From contig DATGJI010000052.1 of the NCBI GenBank assembly GCA_035295225.1, positions 124,001-188,000 on the forward strand: a stretch of DNA of 64,000 nt, given 5' to 3'. The notes below the pieces were generated by a model. The model worked only from the letters and a program-made list of their open reading frames with translations, ran no database searches and was not told the origin of the DNA. Shown in pieces: positions 51,657 to 62,200 of this stretch (positions are counted from its first letter, which is position 1; each line of letters opens with the position of its first letter). The position numbers and the translations under genes are program-made. Source of the stretch: Candidatus Eremiobacteraceae bacterium. GTDB lineage: Bacteria > Vulcanimicrobiota > Vulcanimicrobiia > Eremiobacterales > Eremiobacteraceae.

Positions 51657-53213
51657 TCACTGCGGGTTGTATCCGATCTCATCGTTGCGCAGCCGGCGCT
51701 CGACGTCGTCGGTCTGCAGCGTGACCGGCTCGCAACGATAGACCGACACTGCGATATCGGAAAGATTGTCCTGCACGTTCGGATCGTGTTCGCGAATCGC
51801 ATCTACCACCGCAAGCCCTTTGACCACTCTGCCGAACGTGGAAAACGCAGCGTCCAAGTGCAGTTGCGGCGATTGCGTGAGGTAGTACTGGCTTCCACCC
51901 GAATCGAGCAACGGCGTGTTCGTCTTCGAATCGTAGTTCAACCCTAAAGCGATGACACCCGTTAGTTGCTCGAGCGGGTTCAGCTCGGCCGGGATAGTGT
52001 AACCTGCGTCACCGTTGCCCGTATTCGTCGGATCGCCGCCCTGGATAACAAAATCTGCGATGACTCTGAAGAACTTCGTGTGATTGTAGAAACCGCGATC
52101 CACGAGCGAGACGTAATTGTCGACCTGATAAGGCGCCTGGTCCGGGAACAGCTCCACGACAAACGTGCCCTTCGTGGTCACGAATGCGATTTGCGGATGA
52201 TCGCCGATCGGCGCGCCGGTCGCGACAGGCTTCGGCAAGAAATTGTCCGAGGCAGGCACCGGTGGCGGCGTGACGTTGACGACCGTCGGATCGCGCAGCG
52301 CTTTGAGCGCGTTGCGCACTTCGACGCGCACCCGCCACGAAGGATCGCGAGCGAGGAGCCGCACGGCCGTCACGTTCGCGCGATCTTTGAGTTTTCCGAG
52401 ACCGTACACGCCGAAGCGGCGCACGAGCTCTTCGCGATCGCCGAGCATACGGCGCATCACCGGCGCTGACGAGCCATAGTAGCCGCGGGCGATGGCCCAG
52501 GCGAGACGCCAGCGGACTTCCGGATCAGACTCTCGATTGAACGTGGCGCCTAGGGCATGCGACGCATTCGAGCGCGCGGCGTTGCTCAACGCAGGCGTGG
52601 TCGCGGGCAACCCCGCTTCTCCCATGCCGATCGCAGCGCGCCGGCGCACAACGGCATCGCGCGAAGCGAGGGCGATCGTCAGCGGTCCGACCGCGGCGTC
52701 GCCCGCGAAGCGCCCGAGCGCGTCGCATGCAAGAGCCGCAACGGCGGGATCTGCATCGCGCGTCGCGTTGATCAGCGGCGTTGTCGACTGACGCGTGCCC
52801 AGCAATCCGAGAGAAAAGGCTGCCATTTGGCGGACCACAGAAGGCCGCGCCGGATCGGCGAGGACGGCAACGACCATCGGTATCGCCGCCGGGTTGCGCA
52901 GCCGGCCGAGCGCCAGCACCGCGCGTGCCGCGAGCGCCGGATCCTGGGATGCGACGTAGCGAGCAAGCGCCGACGGGTTTGTCTTCCGGTTGCGCTCGAG
53001 CGGGCCGATGATACCATCCGGCGTGTTCGCGCCGGCGGTTGCCGGCGGCGGTGTGAGCTTCGGCGTCGGTATGGGTTTCGGCCGCGTCGTGGCGCGCGGT
53101 GTTTGGTCAGTCGCCGGAACCGAAATTGGCGAGGGCGTCGGAGCTGCGCCGAGGAGCGCACAAGACGCGAGACAGACAACGAAAATGAACGCGTGTCCTG
53201 CAGAGCGTCGCAT
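51657..53213 (-). CDS. Secreted HEAT-repeat and cyclophilin-type peptidyl-prolyl isomerase
   Basis: The start MRRSAGHAFIFVVCLASCAL gives 518 residues with a signal peptide or lipobox (LASC). A Pro/Thr linker (residues 30-65) leads to six or more HEAT-like repeats (about 75-320; ALARYVASQDPALAARAVLA, RRRAAIGMGEAGLPA). The C-terminal third is a cyclophilin domain: FVVELFPDQAPYQVDNYVSL, FNH/FFRVIADFVIQGGDPTNTG, with GGSQYYLTQSP and FSTFGRVVKGL. It should assist protein folding in the periplasm or outside, with HEAT repeats as a docking surface. Confidence 0.9.
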   Translation of the reverse strand: MRRSAGHAFIFVVCLASCALLGAAPTPSPISVPATDQTPRATTRPKPIPTPKLTPPPATAGANTPDGIIGPLERNRKTNPSALARYVASQDPALAARAVLALGRLRNPAAIPMVVAVLADPARPSVVRQMAAFSLGLLGTRQSTTPLINATRDADPAVAALACDALGRFAGDAAVGPLTIALASRDAVVRRRAAIGMGEAGLPATTPALSNAARSNASHALGATFNRESDPEVRWRLAWAIARGYYGSSAPVMRRMLGDREELVRRFGVYGLGKLKDRANVTAVRLLARDPSWRVRVEVRNALKALRDPTVVNVTPPPVPASDNFLPKPVATGAPIGDHPQIAFVTTKGTFVVELFPDQAPYQVDNYVSLVDRGFYNHTKFFRVIADFVIQGGDPTNTGNGDAGYTIPAELNPLEQLTGVIALGLNYDSKTNTPLLDSGGSQYYLTQSPQLHLDAAFSTFGRVVKGLAVVDAIREHDPNVQDNLSDIAVSVYRCEPVTLQTDDVERRLRNDEIGYNPQ

Positions 53214-53296
53214 ATGATATTCCGGTACGCCACGCGCTGAGAGGTGGCCTTTGTTCGTTTCGGGCTGCGGCACGAGGGTAATATAGATGATACCAG

Positions 53297-53599
53297 ATGG
53301 CAAAAAACAACAAGCCTCAGGGGGGAATGTCGGTCCGCGAGGCGGGGCGCAAGGGCGGCCAGACCGTCAAGGAACGATATGGCTCCGAATTCTACGAGAA
53401 CATCGGGCGTAAAGGCGGCGAGGCGACTCGCAGCACGCATGGCCACGAGTTTTACGAGAGCATAGGCAAACTCGGGGGCAAAAAGGGCGGCGAGTCAACG
53501 CGCGCGCGCTACGGGCCGAAATTCTACGAGACGATCGGTCAGAAGGGCGGCCAAAAGGTCAAGAAGCTGATCGAAGAAGGCAAAAAAGCTTCGAAATAG
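53297..53599 (+). CDS. KGG-repeat stress-induced protein (GsiB-like)
   Basis: The 100-residue hydrophilic protein has three to four repeats of the stress-induced KGG type: GRKGGQTVKERYGSEFYENI, GRKGGEATRSTHGHEFYESI and GQKGG. Such proteins are induced by dehydration, salt or nutrient stress and are thought to be intrinsically disordered protectants. The gene is divergent from the HEAT/cyclophilin gene across 83 bases and is followed by a palindromic repeat pair. Confidence 0.9.
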   Translation: MAKNNKPQGGMSVREAGRKGGQTVKERYGSEFYENIGRKGGEATRSTHGHEFYESIGKLGGKKGGESTRARYGPKFYETIGQKGGQKVKKLIEEGKKASK

Positions 53600-53607
53600 G
53601 CGGATTA

Positions 53608-53659
53608 TGTAGGGCGGACGTTTATCGTCCGCCGGCGGACCGTAAAGGTCCGCCCTACA
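53608..53659. repeat. Head-to-head pair of the 26-base palindrome
   Basis: Copy 1 (53608-53633: TGTAGGGCGGACGTTTATCG then TCCGCC) and copy 2 (53634-53659: GGCGGACCGTAAAGGTCCGC then CCTACA) are inverted relative to each other, so the whole unit is a 52-base near-palindrome. It lies between the convergent 3' ends of the KGG gene and rpoD, where it can act as a bidirectional terminator. Confidence 0.9.
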
Positions 53660-53675
53660 AAAAACGGATTTTGGG

Positions 53676-54932
53676 TTATTCCGCCTGCCAGTAATCCTTG
53701 AGCGCTTTCCCGCGGCTCGGGTGCCGTAATTTCCGCAGCGCCTTCGCCTCGATCTGACGAATGCGCTCGCGCGTGACCCCGAATTCCTGGCCGACCTCCT
53801 CGAGCGTGCGCTGATGTCCGTCTTCTAAACCGAACCGCAGCGTGAGAACTTTACGCTCGCGATCGGTGAGATTCTTGAGCACATCGCCGGTCTTCTGACG
53901 CAACAGCGTCATGGACGCAGCGTCGGCCGGTGCGACGGCCTCGGGATCTTCGATGAAGTCTCCGAGATGACTGTCCTCTTCTTCACCGATCGGCGTCTCG
54001 AGCGAGATCGGCTCTTGCGCGATCTTGAGCACTTCGCGCACTTTGTCGGACGTGAGATTCATCTCGCGCGCGATCTCTTCGACCGACGGGTCGCGACCGA
54101 GTTCTTGAAGCAGCTGGCGCGAGATCTTCACCAATCGGTTGATGGTCTCGACCATGTGCACCGGAATGCGGATCGTGCGCGCTTGATCGGCGAGCGCTCT
54201 GGTGATCGCCTGGCGAATCCACCACGTGGCGTAGGTGGAGAACTTGTAGCCCTTCTTATAGTCGAACTTTTCGACCGCGCGGATCAGGCCGAGATTGCCT
54301 TCTTGGATGAGGTCCAAGAACTGCATGCCCCGCCCGACATATTTCTTCGCGATGCTCACGACCAGGCGCAAGTTCGCCTCGGTCAAATCGCGCTTCGCCG
54401 CATCGCCGGCGTCGACCGTGCGCATGTCGGGGTTGACGCCTCTCGATCGCGCGCGTTCGAGTTCGTCCGTCATGCCCTCGATGGCTTTGGCGAGCTCTTG
54501 TTCCTGCGACATGCCGAGGAGCGGCACGCGGCCGATCTCCTTGAGGTACATGCGCACCGGGTCGTCGAGCGACATGCTCGACGAAATCGCGGTAAGGTCG
54601 ACTTCTTCGGGCTCTTCGGCGCCCTCTTTATCGGTGGTGACGGCATCGGGCATGTCCGTGATCTCGATGCCTTGCGCCATCACGTCTTCGACGAGCTCGT
54701 TGCCTTTATCGGGTTCGTCTTCGTCGAATGCCGCCGAAATCGCGGCGATCTCTTCGTACGTGAGTGAGCCCTTGGCTTTGCCGCGCTCCATCAGCGCTTT
54801 CACGGCGGCGTCGCGAGTTGTGGATGCGGGAGCGCCTGCGCCGTTTTGTGCCGACGGTGCGTCGGTAATCGGTGTCACCTTGGAAATCTTCGTTGGATCC
54901 GCGGCCGTCTTCGGCCGTTTTGTGGTGGCCAC
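53676..54932 (-). CDS. rpoD: RNA polymerase primary sigma factor (sigma-70)
   Basis: The 418-residue protein has region 1.2 ([16 protein letters not shown]), region 2 ([60 protein letters not shown]), region 3 ([20 protein letters not shown]) and region 4 ([40 protein letters not shown]). The long non-conserved insertion of enteric RpoD is absent; the N-terminal 100 residues are acidic. It starts three bases after dnaG, the classical dnaG-rpoD macromolecular synthesis arrangement. Confidence 0.98.
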   Translation of the reverse strand: MATTKRPKTAADPTKISKVTPITDAPSAQNGAGAPASTTRDAAVKALMERGKAKGSLTYEEIAAISAAFDEDEPDKGNELVEDVMAQGIEITDMPDAVTTDKEGAEEPEEVDLTAISSSMSLDDPVRMYLKEIGRVPLLGMSQEQELAKAIEGMTDELERARSRGVNPDMRTVDAGDAAKRDLTEANLRLVVSIAKKYVGRGMQFLDLIQEGNLGLIRAVEKFDYKKGYKFSTYATWWIRQAITRALADQARTIRIPVHMVETINRLVKISRQLLQELGRDPSVEEIAREMNLTSDKVREVLKIAQEPISLETPIGEEEDSHLGDFIEDPEAVAPADAASMTLLRQKTGDVLKNLTDRERKVLTLRFGLEDGHQRTLEEVGQEFGVTRERIRQIEAKALRKLRHPSRGKALKDYWQAE

Positions 54933-54935
54933 GCG

Positions 54936-56729
54936 CTAGCTCACCCCCTTCCCCACTGCGTCAAGCCCGAACAAGCGCACCGCGAGCGCATTGTATTCAT
55001 CGCGCAAAGCGCTGGGCACCGCACGTCCTTCGGTCAGAAGCACATTCATTTCTGCATCAACGCTCGAAAGCCTCCGCTCCGCGCGTCTGCGGTCGAAGCG
55101 TTCCAGTACTCGCGCGAGGCGCCGCTCATCTTCCTCGACGCTCATCGTGGGCGCCGAAAGCGCGAGTTTTGCGAATTCTCCACTCCCTTCGTTTTCGGAC
55201 AAAACGCTCACCGGATTGAGACCGCGCTCCACTTCATCGCGGTGCGCGAGCAGCTGCTCGAAAACTTCCCGGAAGCGATCATCCTCGAGATCGTCCGGCG
55301 TCACACGCGCCGCGACGACGCCCAAAAATACTGGTCGGCTCAGCACGATCTGCAATAGGTCGCGTTCGATCGACGGCGGTTCGGGTCGCGTTGTATGCGG
55401 CGCGCGCACGATCGGCGCATCGGCGTCGCGACGCGCGCCCGTGACCGCCGCGCTTGCCGCCGGCGTGTACTTCGCACGCCGCAGCGCGCCCTCATCAATG
55501 TCCAAACGGCGCGCCATGGCCTTGACGTACTGATCGCGTTCGATCGGATCGCGCACGTGCGCGATCACGGCGAGCGCTTCGCGCGCGATCTCGCCTTTGT
55601 TCGCAAAGCGCGCCGCGATGCGCCGGCACGTGATGTCGATCTTGAAATCGACCCATGGCGTGGACGCATCGAGCAACGCTTGAATCGCTTCGCGTCCGCC
55701 GCCGAGCACGACTTCATCCGGATCCGTGCCGGCCGGCAGCGTCACGACGCGCACCGCAAGACCTTCTTCGACGAGCATATCGATGCTGCGCGCGGTCGCG
55801 GCCTGGCCTGCGGTATCACCGTCGAAGCAGAGATAAAGATTGCTTGCCACGCGGCGCAGCTCGCGCGCCTGTTCCGGCGTGAACGCCGTGCCCAAGCTCG
55901 CGACCGCGTTTGCAAAACCCGCTTGATGCAAGGCGATCGCATCGAGGTAGCCCTCCACCACGATCAGCGCACCGTCTGCCGACGCGGCGCGGCGCGCCAC
56001 GTTGAGCGCGTAGACGTGTTTGCCTTTCGCATACGCGGAGGTGCTCGGCGTGTTGAGGTACTTGGGCTGTTCGTCGTCGAGCGCTCGCCCGCCGAACGCC
56101 ATCACCTCGCCGGTGAGATTGTAGATCGGCAGCATGAGGCGGTTGCGGAAGAAATCGTAGTAGCCGTCGCCGCGCTCGCGCTGCCTGACGAGACCTGCCG
56201 CATGCGCCACAGGCGGCTCGATGCTGCTCTTCGCGAGCGATTTGCCCAGCTCGTCCCAGGCATCGGGCGCATAGCCGATTCCGAAGGCGCGAGCCGTCGC
56301 GTCGTCTATGCCGCGTTTTTTGAGATACGCTTGCGCCGAGCTATTGCGCCGCAGACTTGTCTCAAAGAAACGCTGCGCCGCTGCGTTGGCTTCGTAGATC
56401 GCTTCGCGCTCGCTGCGCCTGCGCGCCGCTCCGGGCGTTTCTTCAAGGCTGATACCGGCACGCTGCGCGAGCATGCGCACGGCGGTGGGGAAGTCGACGT
56501 TCTCGTAGCGCTGGACGAACTTGATGAGGTCGCCGCCGGCGTCGCAGCCGTAGCAGTGCCATAGCTGTTTGTCCGCGTTGAGCGAAAACGATGGCGTCTT
56601 CTCGGCATGGAACGGACAGAGTCCGAGATATTCGCGGCCGCGTTTCTTCAGCGTCACATACTGGCTGACATAAGCGAGCAGATCGACTTTCGCTTGGATC
56701 TGGGAAACGACGCCGGCATCGAATGGCAT
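54936..56729 (-). CDS. dnaG: DNA primase
   Basis: The start MPFDAGVVSQIQAKVDLL gives 597 residues; upstream in-frame codons run over the dgt 3' region and are not coding. The CHC2 zinc-finger (CPFHAEKTPSF ... WHCYGCDAGGD, residues about 40-68), the TOPRIM domain (LIVVEGYLDAIALHQAGF and LYLCFDGDTAGQAA) and the C-terminal DnaB-binding region are present. It makes RNA primers at the replication fork and lies between dgt and rpoD. Confidence 0.97.
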   Translation of the reverse strand: MPFDAGVVSQIQAKVDLLAYVSQYVTLKKRGREYLGLCPFHAEKTPSFSLNADKQLWHCYGCDAGGDLIKFVQRYENVDFPTAVRMLAQRAGISLEETPGAARRRSEREAIYEANAAAQRFFETSLRRNSSAQAYLKKRGIDDATARAFGIGYAPDAWDELGKSLAKSSIEPPVAHAAGLVRQRERGDGYYDFFRNRLMLPIYNLTGEVMAFGGRALDDEQPKYLNTPSTSAYAKGKHVYALNVARRAASADGALIVVEGYLDAIALHQAGFANAVASLGTAFTPEQARELRRVASNLYLCFDGDTAGQAATARSIDMLVEEGLAVRVVTLPAGTDPDEVVLGGGREAIQALLDASTPWVDFKIDITCRRIAARFANKGEIAREALAVIAHVRDPIERDQYVKAMARRLDIDEGALRRAKYTPAASAAVTGARRDADAPIVRAPHTTRPEPPSIERDLLQIVLSRPVFLGVVAARVTPDDLEDDRFREVFEQLLAHRDEVERGLNPVSVLSENEGSGEFAKLALSAPTMSVEEDERRLARVLERFDRRRAERRLSSVDAEMNVLLTEGRAVPSALRDEYNALAVRLFGLDAVGKGVS

Positions 56730-56766
56730 CTGTGCTACGCCGGGACCGCAAGCATACGCGGCGCCA

Positions 56767-57849
56767 TCACACGTCCCACTCTTTCGGCAACAGCGATTCC
56801 AGCGGATCCACGAAGAGTTCTTTGAATTTCTTGATCGCGTAGCGATCGGTGAAGCCTGCGACGTAGTCGCAGACGCGCCGGACGAGCGTGTCGCCACGCG
56901 ACAGACCTTCGGCGAATTCCGGCGGCATCTCGCTCGGGTGTTCCATATAATAGGAGAACAGCCGCTTGACGATGTTCTGCGCCTTCGGTTCTTCGGTCTT
57001 GGCTTCGGCGTTGAGATAGACGCGCTCGTACATATACTCTTTGATCGTCTCGACCGCGTCGAGTACCCGATCGCTAAGTTTGATCTGGTTCTTGCCGCGG
57101 CAAGCGGCGATCATATCTTCGACGACCGTCTGGACGCGGATGCTGCCGCGTGACCCGAGCACCGCGAGCGCCGAGCGCGGCAGGTCGTCCTGCGCGATCA
57201 AGCCCGCGCGAATCGCATCGTCGATGTCGTGATTGATGTAGGCGAGCCGGTCCGCATAACGCACGATCTGACCTTCGAGCGTGAACGGCAGGTCGGCCCA
57301 TCCGGCAAGCGCGCCCTTGTTCTTACTATGCTTAGCGATGCCGTCGAGCACTTCTTCGGTGAGGTTCAAGCCCTCCGCGTCGTGCCGGCGCTCGAGGTAC
57401 ATGACCACGCGCAAGCTCTGCTGGGAATGGATGAACTTGAATTCCGGATCGTATTGCGAGCCGATTTCCGTGAGCGCGGATTCGCCCGCATGTCCGAACG
57501 GCGAATGCCCGAGATCGTGGCCGAGCGCGATGGCCTCGGCGAGATCCTCGTTGAGCATGAGCCCTCGCGCGATGGAGCGCGAAAGCTGCATGACCTCGAT
57601 AGAATGCGTGAGACGCGTGCGGTAGTGGTCACCGAGCGGCGAAAGAAAGACTTGCGTCTTGTGCATCAGCCTGCGGAACGCTTTGCTGTGGATGATGCGG
57701 TCGCGGTCACGCTGGAAGCACGTGCGGATGGGATCTTCCGGCTCGGGCATCTGCCGGCCGCGCGAATTGCTAGCTAAAGCCGCGTGGGGCGAAAGCGTTG
57801 CGGCTTCGCGGGCCTCGAGTTCTTCGCGGATCGAAAGGGTCTTGGTCAT
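56767..57849 (-). CDS. dgt: Deoxyguanosinetriphosphate triphosphohydrolase-like protein
   Basis: The 360-residue HD-superfamily enzyme has the family core RRLMHKTQVFLSPLGDHYRT, RLTHSIEVMQLSRSIARGL, ALGHDLGHSPFGHAGE and RYADRLAYINHDIDDAIRAG. Such enzymes hydrolyse dNTPs to deoxynucleosides and triphosphate. The gene directly precedes dnaG (37 bases), an arrangement known from Firmicutes and relatives, which ties dNTP control to replication. Confidence 0.95.
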   Translation of the reverse strand: MTKTLSIREELEAREAATLSPHAALASNSRGRQMPEPEDPIRTCFQRDRDRIIHSKAFRRLMHKTQVFLSPLGDHYRTRLTHSIEVMQLSRSIARGLMLNEDLAEAIALGHDLGHSPFGHAGESALTEIGSQYDPEFKFIHSQQSLRVVMYLERRHDAEGLNLTEEVLDGIAKHSKNKGALAGWADLPFTLEGQIVRYADRLAYINHDIDDAIRAGLIAQDDLPRSALAVLGSRGSIRVQTVVEDMIAACRGKNQIKLSDRVLDAVETIKEYMYERVYLNAEAKTEEPKAQNIVKRLFSYYMEHPSEMPPEFAEGLSRGDTLVRRVCDYVAGFTDRYAIKKFKELFVDPLESLLPKEWDV

Positions 57850-57953
57850 GGCTCCAGTCGGTTCACACTTCCCTACCGGTCAGATTCCGGGCGCGTCGGA
57901 TGCGGACCCTCTCTCACGCGGGGTGAAGCGCTCGGCGCGTCGGCGACGTGGAT

Positions 57954-59201
57954 TCAATTCGAACCCATGATGAGGTTGACGACGATGAGGCTCTTGGCGC
58001 GAATATCGAGCCAATCGCCCGACTTGGCCGAAGCAAGCGCGAGGCGTGCGTTCGCAAGTCCCGGCACTGCCGCATCGAGGTTCGATAGGGATCCTATTTG
58101 TGTCCTGATAGTCGAGTCGTCGCTGAGATTTCTAAGCGACGTTGCATTTTCAAAGGCCAACGCAGCGTATTCGCCGAGGCGCTCCCGGTTCAGCCGGGCA
58201 CCGTTCATCGTCACGCCCTTGAGGCCGCTATAGAAGGCCTTGATGCGCGAGTCGGACCCGTAGTCTTCTGCATGAACCGGAATGGCGAACTGTGCCCGCG
58301 CGGAAGCTAGCGCGGTCCGCGATGCTGCATCTGTCGTGCTGGACGCGAAAGAATCGAAAAACTCGTCGATGAACGACTGCGATTCGCGCTGTCCGAGGAG
58401 CGACGGTGAGTCGAGCATTTGAGCGGCCGTCACGAGAGCAATCCCGCGCCGACCATCTGCGATGTCGCCCGTTCCGTATGCCACAGCTGGAAATGCAGGT
58501 TCGGGGAATACGTCCGCAAGCGCCTTCGAGACGGCAGCTTGATACGACTCGAGTTCGGTCTCGCTTAGACTTGGTGCTTTGGATGCCCCGGGCGACGGCG
58601 ACGCAAGTATCTGCGAGAGCGGTTGAGGTTGTGATGCGGACCCGACCGCAGCGCTTCCCGGCGGCATGATCGAAGCGAAGCGGCCGGACCACGACATGTG
58701 CCCTGCAAGCCACGACGGATGGATGGATTGAAACATGGTGGCCATGAAGTCGGCCCGCGCGGCGTCGGTGTCGACCGATGCCATCCCGGCCTCTACGATC
58801 CACCATTGTTCGGGGTTCGGCGGCGACTTCGTCATATACGGCTCGAAGAATGCGCCGCCGCCCAGATCGCCATTGACAACGCCGTTATCGCCGCGGTCGA
58901 TGAAAGGCCTCAGGGTTTCTAGCTCCGCTGCTAGGTGCGAAAAATTCTTGGCGTCGGGTCCGGTAGCCAACAGCGTCTCGGAGGCTGTGAGATCAGCTAG
59001 CGAGCGATCGCGCAGCAGCGCGATTGAGAATATCTGAGGGTGAGCGAGCGCGAGCATGATCCGCTCCACCGAACGGCCTTGCTCGAAAAGCGCCCTTTCT
59101 GATTCTGTAGGGACTATCGGCGATGCAGTCGCTTGCGGAACGCCGGGAGAGGACGCGCCGGCCGCCAGCGAGACGGCGGCCGCGAGCGCGACGAACATCA
59201 C
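57954..59201 (-). CDS. Secreted protein of unknown function
   Basis: The 415-residue product has a signal peptide (MMFVALAAAVSLAAGASS) and an extended helical body with few Cys. Ser/Ala/Asp-rich segments such as FDSFASSTTDAASRTALASA and SLRNLSDDSTIRTQIGSLSN suggest a helical, possibly DUF-type exported protein. It starts four bases after the PPDK stop and 104 bases before dgt, so it is likely in the same transcript as PPDK. I recognise no family. Confidence 0.75.
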   Translation of the reverse strand: MMFVALAAAVSLAAGASSPGVPQATASPIVPTESERALFEQGRSVERIMLALAHPQIFSIALLRDRSLADLTASETLLATGPDAKNFSHLAAELETLRPFIDRGDNGVVNGDLGGGAFFEPYMTKSPPNPEQWWIVEAGMASVDTDAARADFMATMFQSIHPSWLAGHMSWSGRFASIMPPGSAAVGSASQPQPLSQILASPSPGASKAPSLSETELESYQAAVSKALADVFPEPAFPAVAYGTGDIADGRRGIALVTAAQMLDSPSLLGQRESQSFIDEFFDSFASSTTDAASRTALASARAQFAIPVHAEDYGSDSRIKAFYSGLKGVTMNGARLNRERLGEYAALAFENATSLRNLSDDSTIRTQIGSLSNLDAAVPGLANARLALASAKSGDWLDIRAKSLIVVNLIMGSN

Positions 59202-59205
59202 CGCG

Positions 59206-62200
59206 TCAGTCCTGATCCTTCTTCTTCGGAGATTTGTCGGCTGCGGCGCGTTCGCGAAGTACCGCTTGCGCGGCCGCCATTCGCGCGACGGGCACGCGGA
59301 ACGGCGAACAGGAGACGTAGTCCAGCCCGAGCTCGTGGCAGAACGTGACCGACGTTGGATCGCCGCCGTGTTCGCCGCAGATCCCGAGTTTGATGTCCGG
59401 CCGCGTGGATCTGCCGCGCTCCATCGCCATGCGCATCATCTCGCCAACGCCGTCGCGGTCGATGACCTGGAACGGATCTTCCCGCAAGATCTTCTTCTCA
59501 AGATACGCGGGGATGAACGTGCTTTCGGCGTCGTCACGGGAGTAGCCGAACACGGTCTGCGTCAGATCGTTCGTGCCGAACGAGAAGAATTCGGCGTGAT
59601 CCGCGATGCGGTGCGCCACCAAGCATGCGCGGGGCAGCTCGATCATCGTGCCGACTTGATAGCTGAGCTTCACGCCGGCCTCTTTGATGATGCGCTCGGC
59701 TTCCTTGACGACAAGCCCTTTGACCGCGATCATTTCGGTGACGGTTCCCACGCCGGGAATCATGATGAACGGACGCGCGTCCACCTTCTCCTTGCGCAGC
59801 TCGACTGCGGCTTCGACGATCGCACGCACTTGCATCTGATAGATCTCGGGATAGACGATGCCGAGCCGGCAGACGCGCAAGCCCAGCATGGGATTGCTCT
59901 CGTGCAGCGCGCGCACGCGGCGCAGTATCTTGTCCTTTTTCGCGAGCAATGTCGCGTCGGACTTCGTCAGCCGCAGCTCGGTGGTCTCGACGAGCAGATC
60001 TTCGAGCGACGGCAAAAACTCGTGCAGCGGCGGGTCAAGCAGACGGATCGTGACCGGCAGGCCCTTCATCGCCTTGAGGATGCCTTTGAAGTCCTCGCGC
60101 TGCATCGGCAGCAGCTGCTCGAGGCATTTACGGCGCGAATCCGGCGTCTCCGCCATGATCATCTCTTGCACGACGGGCAACCGCTCTTGCTGCATGAACA
60201 TGTGCTCGGTGCGGCAGAGCCCGATGCCTTCGGCGCCGAAATCGCGCGCCTTTTGTGCGTCTTCGGGCGTGTCGGCGTTCGCCCACACACCGAGCCGCTT
60301 GTATTCATCGGCCCAGGTCAAGATATGCTGGAACTGCGGCGAGATCCGCGCGGCCTGCATCGGCATCTCTTCGAGATACACGTAACCGGTCGTTCCGTCG
60401 ATCGTGATCGGATCGCCGGCCTTCACGACCGTGTTCGTGCCTTTGATCGTGAACTGGCGCGCGCGCAAGTCGATGAGGATGGCCTCGCAGCCCACCACCG
60501 CCGGCTTGCCCATCCCGCGTGCCACAACGGCGGCGTGCGAAGTCGCCCCGCCCTGCGATGTCAGTATGCCCTCGGCCGCGATCATGCCGTGCACATCGTC
60601 CGGCGTCGTCATGGGCCGCACGAGCACGCAGCGTTTGTTCTGGCGCTTGAGTTCAACCGCTTCATCAGGCTCGAAGGCGACCACGCCGGTCGCAGCACCG
60701 GGTGCGGCGTTCAGTCCGCGAGTGGCCGGTTTGACTTTGACCTTGTCGTCGAGTTGTGCGTGCAGCAGCGCCTGGATGGATCCGGGGTCGATCCGCATCA
60801 CCGCCTCGTCGCGCGTGATGTGATGTTCCTTGACCATGTCGGCGGCGATTTGGATCGCGGCGGCGGCGCTGCGCTTGCCCGAGCGGCACTGCAAAATATA
60901 GAGCTTGCCGCGCTCGACCGTGAACTCGATGTCCTGCATGTCGTGGTAGTGCTTCTCAAGCGTCGCCGCGATCTCGAGGAACTGCTTGAACAGTTTCGGA
61001 CTGCGCTTGTCGAGCTCGGCGATGCTGAACGGCGTGCGGCTGCCGGAGACGACATCTTCGCCTTGTGCGTTCGGCAAGAATTCGCCGTAGAGTTTTTTCT
61101 CGCCGGTGGACGGGTTGCGCGTGAATGCCACGCCGGTACCCGAATCTTCGCCCATGTTGCCGAAGACCATGGTCACGACGTTGACTGCCGTGCCCCACCA
61201 GTCGGGAATGCGCTCGTGTTTGCGATACTCTTGCGCGCGCTTTGAGTTCCACGAATTGAACACGGCGTCCACCGCCATGCGCAGCTGCGAATAGACGTCT
61301 TCGGGGAAATCTTTCTTCGTATAGTGGCGGACCAGCGCTTTGAACTCGCTCGTCATATTGCGGAACGCGAGCGCAGTGAGGTCGGACTCGGACGGGATGC
61401 GCGCTTTGGCAACGTAGCGTTCGATGACCTCATCGAATGGATCGCGCTTCATCCCCAACACGACGGTCGCGAACATCTGGACGAATCGCCGATAGGCGTC
61501 CCAGGCGAACTTATCGTTTTTCGTCAGCACGACGAGCGCGTTGCACGTACGGTTGTTGAGCCCGAGATTGAGGACGGTGTCCATCATGCCGGGCATGCTG
61601 ACGCGCGCGCCCGAGCGCACTGAGACGAGCAGCGGGTTCGTCTCGCCGCCGAACTCCTTCCCGGTCTTGCGCTCGAGCTCGGCGATGCGCCGGTGGATCT
61701 CTTCTTCTAATCCAGGCGGGAACTGGCGGCCGAGCTCGACGTAGCGGCGGCAGACTTCGGTCGTGATCGTGAAGCCCGGCGGAACGGGCAACCCGATGCG
61801 TGTCATCTCGCCGAGACCCGCACCTTTGCCGCCGAGAAGGTCGCGCATGTCCGCGCCGCCATCCTCGAACGCGTACGTCATCTTGCCCAGATGGAGTTTG
61901 CTCGGAGGATCGAGCTTCTTCGGCGTCTTCACGCGCTGCGTCGGCAACTTCGGCATCGGCCGCCGGTCGATATGGCCGAGCGGCGGGATCAAGACTTCAA
62001 CGGGAGCAGCCGGAACGGTCTCCGTGACTTCCGCCATGACGAGTCCAAGCGCTTCGCCGGCCTTGATCGTCTTAGCGGCCGCGCTCAGCTTCTGGCCTTT
62101 GGCCGGAGCAGCGGGCTTGCCGTTCTTCGCCGAGCTTGCTACTTTGACTGGCTTCGCCGGCGCGACTGCCTTAACGGACTTGACGGATTTTGCGGATTTC

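Noticed and set aside
57850-57953. Possible tRNA in the gap before dgt
   Set aside because: No cloverleaf, no T-loop GTTCGAATC-type sequence and no CCA-proximal stem could be found.
59056-61245. 729-codon plus-strand frame opposite the pyruvate phosphate dikinase gene
   Set aside because: The minus strand is unmistakably PPDK with catalytic motifs; the antisense frame is an Arg/His/Leu-rich by-product of codon bias.
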